Assembly (NCBI RefSeq): GCF_014596085.1
Contig: NZ_JACCJY010000023.1
Span: 57,752-121,751, forward strand
DNA: 64,000 nucleotides
From: Azospirillum tabaci
Lineage (GTDB): Bacteria; Pseudomonadota; Alphaproteobacteria; Azospirillales; Azospirillaceae
Direction of reading: 5' to 3'
Below, piece after piece: positions 1 to 9,081 of this stretch. Position 1 is the stretch's first letter. Each line of letters begins with the position of its first letter. The position numbers were made by a program, and so were the translations under genes. Below the pieces are notes generated by a model, which saw nothing but the letters and a program-made list of their open reading frames with translations, searched no databases and was not told the origin of the DNA.

Positions 1-1
1 C

Positions 2-1291
2 ACCGGCAAGACCGCCGCCTTCACCCTGCCGATCCTCCAGCGGCTGTTCCAGAACAAGAAGCGCGTGCAGGCCAAGGCGCCGCGCACGCTGATCCTGACG
101 CCGACGCGCGAGCTGGCTCTGCAGATCGGCGAGAGCTTCCGCACCTACGGCCGGCACCTGCCGATCCGCCGCACGGTGATCCACGGCGGCGTCGGGCAGA
201 GCCCGCAGGTCGCGGCGCTGGCCCGCGGCACCGACGTGCTGGTGGCCACGCCGGGCCGCCTGCTTGACCTGATGGCCCAGAAGCAGTGCGTGCTCGACCA
301 GGTCGAGATCTTCGTCCTGGACGAGGCCGACCGCATGCTCGACATGGGCTTCATCCGCGACGTGCGGAAGGTGGTCGCGGTCCTGCCGAAGCAGCGCCAG
401 ACCCTGCTGTTCTCCGCCACCATGCCGGAAGGCGTGGTCGAGCTGGCGCACAGCATCCTGACCGACGCCGAGCGGATCGAGGTGGCGCCCCAATCCACCA
501 CGGTGGAGCGCATCGCCCAGCGCGTGTTGTTCGTGGAGCGCGCCGACAAGCGCCGCCTGCTCGCCGACCTGCTTCAGGACGGCGCCATGGAGCGGACCAT
601 CGTCTTCGCCCGCACCAAGCACGGCGCCGACCGCATCGCCGACCATCTGAAGAAGGCCGGCGTTCCGGCGGACGCGATCCACGGCGACAAGTCGCAGTCG
701 GCCCGCGTGCGCGCGCTGGAGTCCTTCCGCAGCGGCGACCTGAAGGCGCTGGTGGCGACCGACATCGCGGCGCGCGGCATCGACATCGACGGCATCACGC
801 ACGTCATCAACTTCGACCTGCCGAACGAGCCGGAAAGCTACGTCCACCGCATCGGCCGCACGGCCCGCGCCGGCACCGACGGCAGCGCGGTGTCCTTCTG
901 CGACGCCGAGGAGGTGGCTTATCTGAAGGCCATCGAGAAGACCATCCGCCAGCCGGTCCCGGCGGACCACGACCATCCCTACCACGCGTCGGTTGTGGCG
1001 GCGATCCACGCCTCCTCCGCCAAGCCGCCGAAGCCGGCGCCCAAGCAGCCCCGTCCGGGCCGCGGCCAGCCGCAGCAGGCGGCGGGCGGCAACAAGCCGC
1101 AGGGCCAGAAGCCTCAGGCGCCGAAGGCCCACGGCGCGAAGCCGCCGGCGCCGCAGGGCGCGCGGGTTGCCGGCGCCACCGGTGACCAGCCGCTGAAGGC
1201 CAAGGCCTCGGCCAACCAGCAGAACCGCCACAACCGCCGCCCCGCCCCGCATGGCGGCCAGCCGGGCGGCAACAAGCGGTCCGCGGCCTAA
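2..1291 (+). CDS. DEAD-box ATP-dependent RNA helicase, RhlE-like (5' truncated by window edge)
   Basis: The reading frame is open from base 2, so the start codon and the Q motif lie outside the window. The first visible residues, [12 protein letters not shown], are the end of Walker A (motif I). The other helicase motifs follow in order: PTRELALQ (Ia), TPGRLLD (Ib), [13 protein letters not shown] (II), FSATMP (III), [11 protein letters not shown] (V) and [10 protein letters not shown] (VI). Such proteins unwind short RNA duplexes using ATP, in ribosome assembly or mRNA turnover. After the RecA-like core there is a tail of about 110 residues rich in K, P, Q, G and A that ends with several Arg and Lys residues. 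It is disordered and RNA-binding in appearance, as in RhlE-type helicases. The subfamily is inferred from this tail and could be another DEAD-box group. Confidence 0.95.
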   Translation, partial: TGKTAAFTLPILQRLFQNKKRVQAKAPRTLILTPTRELALQIGESFRTYGRHLPIRRTVIHGGVGQSPQVAALARGTDVLVATPGRLLDLMAQKQCVLDQVEIFVLDEADRMLDMGFIRDVRKVVAVLPKQRQTLLFSATMPEGVVELAHSILTDAERIEVAPQSTTVERIAQRVLFVERADKRRLLADLLQDGAMERTIVFARTKHGADRIADHLKKAGVPADAIHGDKSQSARVRALESFRSGDLKALVATDIAARGIDIDGITHVINFDLPNEPESYVHRIGRTARAGTDGSAVSFCDAEEVAYLKAIEKTIRQPVPADHDHPYHASVVAAIHASSAKPPKPAPKQPRPGRGQPQQAAGGNKPQGQKPQAPKAHGAKPPAPQGARVAGATGDQPLKAKASANQQNRHNRRPAPHGGQPGGNKRSAA

Positions 1292-1301
1292 AGTCTGTCC
1301 G

Positions 1302-1332
1302 GTGCGCGGCGGGATCACCGCCCGCCGCGCAC
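1302..1332. terminator. Perfect 12-bp stem-loop between convergent genes
   Basis: GTGCGCGGCGGG and CCCGCCGCGCAC flank a 7-base loop. It starts 11 bases after the helicase stop, and the stop codon of the convergent minus-strand gene sits in the loop. There is no T-tract on either side, so it may act as an mRNA-stabilising hairpin rather than a true intrinsic terminator. Confidence 0.5.
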
Positions 1333-1824
1333 CGCCCGATTTGCCGCGGCCTGCTCGTCGATCACCGCGCCACGCGTCGGCGCCGCGCCGCTGTCGCCAT
1401 AGCGCTGGACCTGGACGCTCCCGCCGAGTTGTTTGGCGATGGCCGCGGCGATCACCTGCCGCCGCTGCGCGTCGGACAGGGCGGCGGTCTGCCGCTCAAG
1501 CGCGCTCCAATCCAGCCGCGACGCAAGCCCGTTGCTCATTTGCGTCTGCCCGTCCCGCCAGACGGCGGCGACGACCTGACCGCCCTGCCGGAACACGGTG
1601 TGGGCCTGCACGGCGCGGCTGCGCGCCGTGACCGCCGGGTCCACGGCGTTCGGGTCCGCCGCGATCCTCATCTGCTGCTGAAAGGCGGAATCGCCGATTC
1701 CGACGCGCGCCATCATCTCCGGCGTCGCCTTGGTCGCCGCGGAGAAGCGGGTGACCATGCCGCCGTTCAGTGCGTACGCCCCGGATGATCCGAATCCCGC
1801 CACGGTGACGGGCAGGCTGCCCAT
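1315..1824 (-). CDS. Hypothetical protein, 169 aa, unknown function
   Basis: I do not recognise a family. The start at 1824 (MGSLPVTVAGFGSSGAY) is chosen because GTGAGG lies 7 bases upstream; the frame stays open further upstream but without a good ribosome-binding site. The N-terminal part is small and glycine/alanine-rich without a clear signal peptide. The middle part (LDWSALERQTAALSDAQRRQVIAAAIAKQLGG) looks helical and amphipathic. No transmembrane segment or cysteine pair is visible. It converges on the helicase gene, and its last codons form one arm of the stem-loop at 1302-1332. The AALERQ/QRRQV region resembles a flagellar or secretion accessory helix only superficially, so no function is proposed. 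Confidence 0.6.
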   Translation of the reverse strand: MGSLPVTVAGFGSSGAYALNGGMVTRFSAATKATPEMMARVGIGDSAFQQQMRIAADPNAVDPAVTARSRAVQAHTVFRQGGQVVAAVWRDGQTQMSNGLASRLDWSALERQTAALSDAQRRQVIAAAIAKQLGGSVQVQRYGDSGAAPTRGAVIDEQAAANRAVRGGR

Positions 1825-2013
1825 GGGACACCTCACGGCTGACCGGCGAGATTGCTTCGGCAATTTCCCATTAGCAGCTTCCATGCCATCCCGATGACGC
1901 GAAAACATGGGCTTTCGCCAAGGCGGAGGGGAAAATCGCACCGGCTGCATGGGCCGGATCTTCCCCTCCGGGGTGAAGGAAATGCCGATGGCGTCAAAGC
2001 ATTGCCGCCGGCA

Positions 2014-2454
2014 TCACCGCGCGAAAATCTGCCCCATGTCCTGGAAGCTCTTGAACTCCAGGGCGTTCCCGCTCGGGTCGAGGAAGAACATGGTGGCCTG
2101 CTCGCCCACCTGACCCTTGAAGCGGATCTGCGGCTCGATCAGGAACCGGATGCCCTCGGCCTTCAGCTTGTCGGCCAGCGCGTGCCAGTCGTCCCACTCC
2201 AGGATCACGCCGAAATGGCTGGCCGGCACCTCCTCACCGTCCACCGGGTTGGTGGCGCGGGTCGCGGCCTCCTCGGTCACATGAGCCACCACCTGATGGC
2301 CGTAGAGGTCGAAGTCGATCCAGCGGTCGGATTCCCGCCCCACGCCGCAGCCCAGCAGGCCGGCGTAGAAGGCGCGCGCCTCCTCCTTGTCGCGGACGGG
2401 GAAGGCGAGGTGGAAGGGCGGAACGGGTTTGCGGTCGGTTGCGCTCATGCTCAT
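2014..2454 (-). CDS. VOC-family (glyoxalase/bleomycin-resistance fold) protein
   Basis: A 146-residue protein with the paired beta-alpha-beta-beta-beta modules of the vicinal oxygen chelate superfamily. The first module contains [22 protein letters not shown] and the second [22 protein letters not shown], ending in [16 protein letters not shown]. His in FHLAFPV, His in SHFGV and Glu in NALEFKSF are at the usual metal-ligand positions. Members are dioxygenases, glyoxalases or resistance proteins, and the substrate cannot be told from the sequence. It lies 44 bases downstream of ugpC on the same strand and could be cotranscribed with the ugp operon. The third codon is also ATG, so the start may be 6 bases later. 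Confidence 0.85.
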   Translation of the reverse strand: MSMSATDRKPVPPFHLAFPVRDKEEARAFYAGLLGCGVGRESDRWIDFDLYGHQVVAHVTEEAATRATNPVDGEEVPASHFGVILEWDDWHALADKLKAEGIRFLIEPQIRFKGQVGEQATMFFLDPSGNALEFKSFQDMGQIFAR

Positions 2455-2498
2455 GGGGGTCTTCGCCCCCCTCCCTGTTGCTTCTATACCCGACCAGT

Positions 2499-3572
2499 TT
2501 AATCAGGCAAACGCCGTCCTGTCTCGGGGTCGAACAGGTGCAGCGCGTCGGGCGGCGCACCGACGCGCAGGGTCTCGCCCTCACGGCAGGACGGCAGGCC
2601 GGCGACACGGACCACCAGCCCCTCCCCGTCCGGCAGGCGTCCGTAGACCACCGTGTCGGCGCCCAGCGCCTCCACCAGATCCACCGTGACGATCAGCGGC
2701 CCATGGCCGGGGGTAACGGCCAGATGCTCTGGCCGCACGCCCAGCTTGACCGGCCGCCTGGCCATGTCGGGCCGCGGGCGCGGCAGGACGAAGGCGGTGC
2801 CGCCGGGCAGGGCCACCGCCTGCCCGCTGGCGTCGAAGCGCGCGTCCAGCACGTTCATCGGCGGCGACCCGATGAAGCCGGCTACGAACAGGCTGGCCGG
2901 ACGCTGGTAGACCTCCAGCGGCGTGCCGACCTGCTCCGCCACCCCGTGATTCATCACCAGGATGCGGTCGGCCAGCGTCATCGCCTCCACCTGATCGTGC
3001 GTCACATAGAGGCTGGTGATGCCCAACCGGTCCTGAAGCCGCTTGATCTCGACGCGCATCTGGGTGCGCAGCTTGGCGTCCAGGTTGGACAGCGGCTCGT
3101 CGAACAGGAAGGCGGCGGGCTCGCGCACGATGGCGCGGCCCATGGCCACGCGCTGGCGCTGCCCGCCCGACAGCTGGCTGGGCCGGCGGTCGAGGAAACG
3201 GTTCAGCTCCAGGATCTCCGCGGCCTTGGCGACTCGCGCCTGGATGTCCGGCTTGGGCAGGCCGCGGATCTTCAGCCCGTAGGCCATGTTGTCGAACACG
3301 CTCATGTGCGGGTAGAGCGCGTAGTTCTGGAACACCATGGCGATGTCGCGGTCCTTGGGCTCCAGCCCGTTGACCACCCGCCCGCCGATGGCGATCTCGC
3401 CCCCAGTGATGCTCTCCAGCCCGGCGACCATGCGCAGCAGCGTGGACTTGCCGCAGCCCGAGGGGCCGAGCAGCACGAGGAATTCCCCGTCCGCGACGCT
3501 GATGTCGATGCCCTTGATGGCTTCGACGGCGCCGTAGGACTTGCGGACCCGATTCAGATCGACCGTTGCCAT
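2499..3572 (-). CDS. ugpC: sn-glycerol-3-phosphate ABC transporter ATP-binding subunit UgpC
   Basis: The 357-residue length is right for UgpC/MalK-type importers. Walker [10 protein letters not shown] is at 36-44, the Q-loop in VFQNYALYP near 81, signature LSGGQ at 134-138, Walker B FLFDE at 155-159 and the H-loop in VTHDQVEAM. The last third is the OB-fold (TOBE) regulatory domain ([10 protein letters not shown]). It would hydrolyse ATP on the cytoplasmic face to drive UgpA/UgpE. Being last in ugpB-A-E-C with 3 bases between ugpE and ugpC, it is translated from the same message. Close relatives energise other sugar importers, so the glycerol-3-phosphate assignment rests on the whole operon. 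Confidence 0.93.
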   Translation of the reverse strand: MATVDLNRVRKSYGAVEAIKGIDISVADGEFLVLLGPSGCGKSTLLRMVAGLESITGGEIAIGGRVVNGLEPKDRDIAMVFQNYALYPHMSVFDNMAYGLKIRGLPKPDIQARVAKAAEILELNRFLDRRPSQLSGGQRQRVAMGRAIVREPAAFLFDEPLSNLDAKLRTQMRVEIKRLQDRLGITSLYVTHDQVEAMTLADRILVMNHGVAEQVGTPLEVYQRPASLFVAGFIGSPPMNVLDARFDASGQAVALPGGTAFVLPRPRPDMARRPVKLGVRPEHLAVTPGHGPLIVTVDLVEALGADTVVYGRLPDGEGLVVRVAGLPSCREGETLRVGAPPDALHLFDPETGRRLPD

Positions 3573-3575
3573 TTC

Positions 3576-4448
3576 TTATTTCTCGCTGTCCACAAGGCCT
3601 TTGACGAACCAGCGCTGCATCAGCACCACCACCGCCACCGGCGGCAGCATGGCCAGCACCGTCGTCGCCATGATCAGGTTCCAGTCGGTCGCGGCCTCGC
3701 CGTTGCCGATCATCTTGGTGATGCCGATGACCACCGTCTCCATCTCCGCGCTGTTGGTGATCAGCAGCGGCCAGAGATACTGGTTCCAGCCATAGATGAA
3801 GAGGATGACGAACAGCGCCGCGATGTTGGTGCGCGACAGGGGCAGCACCACGTCCAGGAAGAAGCGCACCGCCCCCGCCCCGTCGATCTTCGCGGCCTCC
3901 GCCAGCTCGTCCGGAATGGTCAGGAAGAACTGCCGGAACAGCAGCGTCGCCGTGGCCGAGGCGATCAGCGGGATGGTCAGCCCGGCGTAGCTGTCGATCA
4001 GGCCGAGGTTCGCCACCACCTCGTAGGTCGGGATGATGCGCACCTCGACCGGCAGCATCAGCGTGATGAAGATCATCCAGAAGAAGACCATGCGCAGCGG
4101 GAAGCGGAAGAAGGCCACCGCGTAGGCCGAGATGATCGAGATGGCGATCTTGCCCAGCGCGATGACCAGCGCCATGACGAGGCTGTTCCACATCATGATG
4201 CGCACGGGCGTGTGCATGACGCGGTTGCCCTGCGACTCGCTCCAGGCCGAGGCGTAGTTGTTCAGCATCTCCCCGCCGGGAGTCAGCGGCAGGTTGCCGC
4301 GCCCGATGGTGGCGGCGTCCCAGGTCGAGCCGATGACCGTCACGTAGATCGGGAAGGCGAAGATCAGGACGCCCAGCATCAGGATGAGGTGCGGGACCAT
4401 GTCCATCAGACGCCCGCCGGAGCGCGGATTGGCGCGGTCGGGATTCAT
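3576..4448 (-). CDS. ugpE: sn-glycerol-3-phosphate ABC transporter permease UgpE
   Basis: A 290-residue inner-membrane permease with about six hydrophobic segments, for example [20 protein letters not shown] near the N-terminus. The EAA loop that docks on the ATPase is present as [25 protein letters not shown]. The start at 4448 overlaps the ugpA stop in an ATGA arrangement, which is typical of translational coupling; the frame is open far upstream inside ugpA but that is a shadow. Together with UgpA it forms the membrane channel for glycerol-3-phosphate and probably glycerophosphodiesters. Confidence 0.93.
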   Translation of the reverse strand: MNPDRANPRSGGRLMDMVPHLILMLGVLIFAFPIYVTVIGSTWDAATIGRGNLPLTPGGEMLNNYASAWSESQGNRVMHTPVRIMMWNSLVMALVIALGKIAISIISAYAVAFFRFPLRMVFFWMIFITLMLPVEVRIIPTYEVVANLGLIDSYAGLTIPLIASATATLLFRQFFLTIPDELAEAAKIDGAGAVRFFLDVVLPLSRTNIAALFVILFIYGWNQYLWPLLITNSAEMETVVIGITKMIGNGEAATDWNLIMATTVLAMLPPVAVVVLMQRWFVKGLVDSEK

Positions 4449-5329
4449 GAGTAATGCACCTTGCGCTCGACGAAGCGGAACTGGATGGCGGTCAGCGCGA
4501 TGACGATGACCATCAGGATCACCGACTGCGCCGAGGAGCCGCCCAGGTCGTGGTTGACCACGCCGTCCTGGTAGACGCGGAAGATCAGCGTCTCCGTGGC
4601 CTTGCCCGGCCCGCCGTGGGTCAGGGCGTGGATCGTGCCGAAGGTCTCGAAGAAGGCGTAGACGACGTCCACCACCAGCAGGAAGAAGGTCGTCGGCGAC
4701 AGCAGCGGGAAGGTGATCGTCCAGAAGCGGCGCACCGCCCCTGCCCCGTCGATGCTCGCCGCCTCCAGCACGGAGCGCGGGATCGCCTGGAGACCGGCCA
4801 GGAAGAAGATGAAGTTGTAGGAGACCTGCTTCCAGCTCGCCGCCAGGATGACCATGGTCAGCGCCTGCCCGTCGTTCAGCCGGTAGTCCCAGGCGTAGCC
4901 GAGATTGTTCAGCGCGCGGCCCAGGATGCCGATGTCCGGGTTGAAGATGAACATCCACAACACCGCCGCCACCGCGGGCGCCAGCGCGTAGGGCCAGATC
5001 AGCAGCGTCTTGTAGGCCGAGGCCGCCCGGATCTTCGAATCGGCCAATACCGCCAGCCCCAGCGCGGAGCCCAGCGAGAGGACGGTCACCGACACGCTGA
5101 AGATGATGGTGGTCTTCACCGTCTCCAGATAGTTCGGGTCGCTCAGCACCGCCTCGAAATTCTCCAGCCCGACGAACTGGCTGCGCAGCCCGAAGGCGTC
5201 TTGGAGATGCACCGACTGCCACAGCGCCTGCGCCGCCGGCCAGATGAAGAAGATCAGCGTCACCGCCACCTGCGGCGCCAGCAGCAGGTAGGGCAGCGCC
5301 TTGTTGTCGAAAATCACGCGACGTTGCAT
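4445..5329 (-). CDS. ugpA: sn-glycerol-3-phosphate ABC transporter permease UgpA
   Basis: A 294-residue MalF/UgpA-type permease. It begins [20 protein letters not shown], followed by the first membrane segment, and has the EAA motif [26 protein letters not shown]. It is separated from ugpB by 191 bases that hold a REP-like palindromic element, so ugpB may be expressed at a higher level than the permease genes; that is an inference from the common effect of such elements. Its stop overlaps the ugpE start by 4 bases. Confidence 0.93.
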   Translation of the reverse strand: MQRRVIFDNKALPYLLLAPQVAVTLIFFIWPAAQALWQSVHLQDAFGLRSQFVGLENFEAVLSDPNYLETVKTTIIFSVSVTVLSLGSALGLAVLADSKIRAASAYKTLLIWPYALAPAVAAVLWMFIFNPDIGILGRALNNLGYAWDYRLNDGQALTMVILAASWKQVSYNFIFFLAGLQAIPRSVLEAASIDGAGAVRRFWTITFPLLSPTTFFLLVVDVVYAFFETFGTIHALTHGGPGKATETLIFRVYQDGVVNHDLGGSSAQSVILMVIVIALTAIQFRFVERKVHYS

Positions 5330-5360
5330 GGAACCCTTCGGTTGTCTCCGGTTCTTTCAG

Positions 5361-5501
5361 CCCTCTCCCGCCCCGGGAGAGGGAAGGGGCCCGCGCCGCA
5401 GGCGTGGGAAGGGTGAGGGTGCTGCCAAGGACACCGCCTTGATCTTCGTACGACCCTCACCCGCCCGCTACGCGGGCACCCTCTCCCGGGACGGGAGAGG
5501 G
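5361..5501. repeat. REP-like composite palindrome between ugpB and ugpA
   Basis: Two near-identical inverted repeats, CCCTCTCCCG / CGGGAGAGGG, lie at 5361-5383 and 5479-5501. Between them GGGTGAGGGT (about 5410) can pair with ACCCTCACCC (about 5453), and CCGCTACGCGG forms a small hairpin. The whole folds as a multi-branched structure. Elements with the same CCCTCTCCC core occur at 14998-15020, and a CCCTCCCC variant at 36491-36579. There is no coding potential. Confidence 0.75.
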
Positions 5502-5520
5502 GGACGAACCGCCGCGCCAC

Positions 5521-6858
5521 TCAGGTCTTGTTGGCGCGCTCGAAGTTGCGCAGGACCGTGTCGCCGCGCTTCACTGCGTTGTCCAGCGCCTGCTGGGCGG
5601 TCTGCTGGCCCTGGAACGCCTTCTCCATCTCCTCCTGGATGATGTTGCGGATTTCCGGCAGGTTGCCCAGCCGCAGCCCCATGGTGTTCTCCGTGGTGGC
5701 GGTGCGGGTCAGCTGCTCCGCCGGCACCTCGGCACCGGGGTTCTTCTCGTAGAAGCCTTCCTTCTTCGCCAGCTCGAAGCCCTGGAGCGTCACCGGGACA
5801 TAGCCGGTGTCCATGTGCCACTTGGCGTCCACCTCCGGACGGGCGAGGTAGCTGAAGAAGGCGGCGACGGCCTTGTACTCGTCGGCGGTGCGCTTGGGCG
5901 AGGTCATCACCCAGAAGGAGGCGCCGCCGATGATCGAGTTCTTCGGCGAGGAGATGGCGTCCGGCCAGTAGGGCAGCGGAGCGGCGCCCCAGTTGAACTT
6001 GGCCTCCTTGACGATCCGCCCGCGCAGGCCCGACGAGGCCTGGATCATCGCGCATTCGCCCGACGGGAACAGCGAGTCCGCGGCGTTGTCGCGACCGCCG
6101 TAGCGCAGGGCGCCTTCCTTCTGCAGGTCGATCAGCGTCTGGAGATGCTTCACGAAGAACGGGTCGTTGATCTTCAGCGTGGCGTTCAGCCCGCCGAAGC
6201 CGTTGGCCTCCGACGCGAAGGGCTTGTCATGGAGCGCGCCGACCTGCTCGAACTGCGTCCAGGTCGGCCAGGAGAAGGTCATCGGGCAGGTCACGCCCGC
6301 CGCCTTCAGCTTGCGCGCCGCGTCGGCCACCTCCGGCCAGGTGGCCGGCGGCTTGTTGGGGTCGAGACCGGCCTTCTGGAAGGCGTCCTTGTTGTAGAAG
6401 GTGATGGTGGTGGAGCTGTTGAACGGCAGGGCCATCATCTTGCCGTCCTTGGAGCTGTAATAGCCCCGGACCGCCGGGATGTAGGCCGCGGCGTCGAGGC
6501 CCGACCCCGTCTCGCTCATCAGCTGGTGCACCGGCTTGATGGCCGGGCCGGCGGACAGCATGGTGGCGGTGCCGACCTCGAACATCTGCACGACGTGCGG
6601 GGCGTTGCCGGCGCGGAAGGCGGCGATGGCCGCCTGCATCGTCTCCGGATAGCTGCCCTTGAAGGTCGGGTTGACCTGGACCTTGTCCTGGCTGTCGTTG
6701 AAGCCCTTCACCACCTGCTCGAGCTGGCCGCCGAGCGGCTGGGGCAGGCCGTGCCAGAATTCGACGACGGTCTTCTGCTGGGCGTAAGCGGCGCCGGTGA
6801 ATCCGGCGGCGAGCGCGAAGGCGGCCGTCGAGACGGCGAGCTTGCGGCGGGTCAGCAT
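5521..6858 (-). CDS. ugpB: sn-glycerol-3-phosphate ABC transporter periplasmic binding protein UgpB
   Basis: A 445-residue extracellular solute-binding protein of family 1. The start at 6858 gives a textbook signal peptide (MLTRRKLAVSTAAFALAAGF, cleavage after AYAQ) and is preceded by GGGAGA at good spacing; the longer frame adds a non-signal Arg-rich extension. The body contains VVEFWHGLPQPLGGQLEQVV, characteristic of UgpB, and GNAPHVVQMFEVGTATM. It captures glycerol-3-phosphate in the periplasm and delivers it to UgpAE. It is the first gene of the operon. Length is close to the E. coli protein (438). Confidence 0.93.
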   Translation of the reverse strand: MLTRRKLAVSTAAFALAAGFTGAAYAQQKTVVEFWHGLPQPLGGQLEQVVKGFNDSQDKVQVNPTFKGSYPETMQAAIAAFRAGNAPHVVQMFEVGTATMLSAGPAIKPVHQLMSETGSGLDAAAYIPAVRGYYSSKDGKMMALPFNSSTTITFYNKDAFQKAGLDPNKPPATWPEVADAARKLKAAGVTCPMTFSWPTWTQFEQVGALHDKPFASEANGFGGLNATLKINDPFFVKHLQTLIDLQKEGALRYGGRDNAADSLFPSGECAMIQASSGLRGRIVKEAKFNWGAAPLPYWPDAISSPKNSIIGGASFWVMTSPKRTADEYKAVAAFFSYLARPEVDAKWHMDTGYVPVTLQGFELAKKEGFYEKNPGAEVPAEQLTRTATTENTMGLRLGNLPEIRNIIQEEMEKAFQGQQTAQQALDNAVKRGDTVLRNFERANKT

Positions 6859-7177
6859 GGTGGTCTCTCCCTGAACCATTCGATTGCGTGATGTGCTGAC
6901 ATGCAGGGCGCGGGTTGCGGTCCCGCGACGGTCTTTTGAAGATTTGATGACGTGTCCCTCAGGCGCGCGCACGGACGCGCCGCACCCGCTCCTCACGGTT
7001 GCAACGTTGGACGCGCAAAGGCATGGGACGGGACTTAGGGCGGTGACGGATGCTGCGCCGGCATTGATGGTATTCCTCCCCGTATGTGTGTTTCTCTTTT
7101 TTTACAAGGCTTAAGGATAGAGGGAAGGACTGTCAATCAGCCGTACGTATCAACACGGATGTATCACCATGTCGCTA
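6859..7177 (-). promoter_or_regulatory. Intergenic region upstream of ugpB; promoter candidate
   Basis: No gene is seen in these 319 bases. On the minus strand a perfect TTGACA (7136-7131) lies about 280 bases upstream of ugpB in an AT-rich stretch (7080-7150), but no good -10 box follows at 16-18 bases. The same bases read CTGTCAA on the plus strand, which resembles one half of a Pho box. ugp genes are PhoB-controlled in E. coli, but here the half-site points away from ugpB and its second half is poor, so phosphate control is only a possibility. Confidence 0.35.
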
Positions 7178-7552
7178 TCACCGGGCGAGTGCCCAGAGTG
7201 CAGCGTCGTCCCGGCACAGGGACCCGGCCAATTGCGACAGGGTGCTGCCCATCAGGCCCGAGGAGCGCAGCAGGCAGTAGGAACGGCTCGGCGCCGACAG
7301 ATAGAGCGCCGCCGAGGGAGTCGCGACCGGAGGCGCCGGGTAGAGGGCGGCGGGCGGCGGGCAGTAATAGGGCTGCGCACCGGGGTTGTAGCCGGGCACC
7401 AGCCGGTCCAGACCGGGCCGGGGGCCGAAGACGCAGCCGCGCTGGTCCCAATCCAGACTCGTCGTCTGTGCGCTGGCGGGCAGAGCCACAACGACGGCCA
7501 CCGCAACCCCCGCCAGACAACCGGCCAGCCGGCACCCTGCATTGCGAACCAT
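7178..7552 (-). CDS. Hypothetical small secreted protein
   Basis: A 124-residue protein with a clear Sec signal peptide: MVRNAGCRLAGCLAGVAVAV, a further hydrophobic run, and PASA before QTTSLDW as the likely cleavage site. The mature part of about 95 residues is Pro-, Tyr- and Ser-rich (PYYCPPPAALYPAPPV). It has three cysteines (in GCVFG, YYCPP and YCLLR) and a further one in SLCRDD near the C-terminus, so two disulfides are possible. GGGGGAAAGC precedes the start. I recognise no family. It is divergent from nothing nearby and lies between ugpB and the histidine kinase on the same strand. Confidence 0.55.
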   Translation of the reverse strand: MVRNAGCRLAGCLAGVAVAVVVALPASAQTTSLDWDQRGCVFGPRPGLDRLVPGYNPGAQPYYCPPPAALYPAPPVATPSAALYLSAPSRSYCLLRSSGLMGSTLSQLAGSLCRDDAALWALAR

Positions 7553-7753
7553 GCTTTCCCCCGATCGCAGGCCGCGTAGAGGCGCACCCAGAACGCTGGG
7601 CGCGGCGGGCCGTGAACGGCCTCGGCCTTCGGAGGAATTATGCGCGCTCCATCGACGCCCGGCGCGGCACCGATGGACGGGTCGGTGAGCGCAAGCGAGG
7701 ACGACGCTCTCTGTTCGTTCGGTGGGATGGAGGAAAAGGGGCTCCCCGCCCCG

Positions 7754-8884
7754 TCACGCCGCGCTGCTGCTCTCGACCGGCAACGCCTCGGCGCTCTCCA
7801 CCGCCAGCGGGACATCCACCGCGAAGACGGAACCCTTGCCGGGCACCGAGCGCAGCGAGACCGGCAGGCCCAGCAACGCAGCCAGACGCCGCACGATGGC
7901 GAGGCCGAGCCCCAACCCATGCCGGCGGTCGCGGTTCGGGTTGCCGAGCTGGTGGAAGTCGTCGAAGATCGCCGACTGGTCGGTGGGGGCGATGCCGAGC
8001 CCGGTGTCCCACACCTCGATGCGCAACGCCCCGCCGCGCCGCCGCGCCGCCAGCAGCACGCCACCCGACTCGGTGAAGCGCAGGGCGTTGGACAGGATCG
8101 GGCGCAGAAGCTGCTCCAGCAGGACCGGGTCGGTGCTCACTTCCGCGTCCGCGGGGCGGACGTTGAAGCGCAGGGCCTTGGCGTCGGCCTCCGGCGCGAA
8201 TTCGTTGAGGAGGCGGCCCAGCGTCTCGTCGATGGGGAAGGTCTGCACCTGCATCCGGACCAGCCCGGCTTCCAGCTTCGACACGTCCAGCAAGGCGCGC
8301 AGGAGCGCCTCCGCCGCCTCGATCGACATCTCCAGCTTCTCGCCCAGATCGCGCGCGCCGGGATCGGTCAGGCGGCCCATCAGCAGATGGTGGAACAGGT
8401 GCATGGCCTGGAATGGCTGGCGCAGGTCGTGGCTGGCGGCGGACAGGAAACGCCCGATGGCGGTCCGTCCCGTCTCGGCCTCCTGGCGAATCCGCTCGGT
8501 CTCCGCCTTCGCCCGCTCGGCCTCGGCGCGGGCGGCGGCCAGCGTGGCGGCGGCGGTGTCGGCGATGGCGGCGACCGCGGTGATCGCCCCGTCCGCGTCG
8601 CGCACCGGGCTCAGCACCATTTCGCCGCGGGGCAGCAGGCCGAAGGCCGACACCGGCGCCCCGGTGACAGCGGCGCGGCGGACCTGCGCTTCCACTTGGG
8701 AGACAATGGCCGCCGGAACACCCAGCTCGGTCAGCTCCTTGCCCTCCACCTCCTCCGGCAGGCAGCCGAAGGCCGCCGCAAAGGCTTGGTTGACCACGAG
8801 AAGCCGCGCGTCCAACCCAAGCAGAGCGTGAGCGGCGCCGTTGGCGGAGACCAGAGCCTCAAGCCAGATCGCACGATGCGTCAT
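7754..8884 (-). CDS. PAS-domain sensor histidine kinase (orphan)
   Basis: A 376-residue kinase when started at ATG 8884, which has AGAGG 4 bases upstream; a GTG start at 8923 would add 13 residues. There is an N-terminal PAS-like domain (about 5-95), an Ala/Glu/Arg coiled coil (about 110-140), HisKA with the phosphoacceptor His152 in SAASHDLRQPFQ, and an HATPase_c domain with N-box ILSNALRFTESGG, G1 WDTGLGIAP and G2 HGLGLGLAIV. There is no transmembrane segment, so it senses a cytoplasmic signal. No response regulator is adjacent. The His box resembles kinases that are usually hybrids with C-terminal receivers, but here the protein ends after the ATPase domain. Confidence 0.88.
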   Translation of the reverse strand: MTHRAIWLEALVSANGAAHALLGLDARLLVVNQAFAAAFGCLPEEVEGKELTELGVPAAIVSQVEAQVRRAAVTGAPVSAFGLLPRGEMVLSPVRDADGAITAVAAIADTAAATLAAARAEAERAKAETERIRQEAETGRTAIGRFLSAASHDLRQPFQAMHLFHHLLMGRLTDPGARDLGEKLEMSIEAAEALLRALLDVSKLEAGLVRMQVQTFPIDETLGRLLNEFAPEADAKALRFNVRPADAEVSTDPVLLEQLLRPILSNALRFTESGGVLLAARRRGGALRIEVWDTGLGIAPTDQSAIFDDFHQLGNPNRDRRHGLGLGLAIVRRLAALLGLPVSLRSVPGKGSVFAVDVPLAVESAEALPVESSSAA

Positions 8885-9081
8885 ATGACCTCTGGTTGAG
8901 TTCTTTCCGGTATACTCGACCACGACTTCACCACAAGGACTGGGATTACAGCACGTTTATCCCGCCACCTTGCCCCAGTGTCAAATATCACATGCAAAAC
9001 TCACTTGGGACAAATTCCGTTTGAATGTGAAAGAGAACGGCCCCATTGGCCCCGGCCGGCCATGCGGGCTATAAGTCAGGT

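Noticed and set aside
1251..1788. Plus-strand Arg-rich frames over the hypothetical gene after the helicase
   Set aside because: Arg/Pro/Ala composition typical of shadows, and no ribosome sites.
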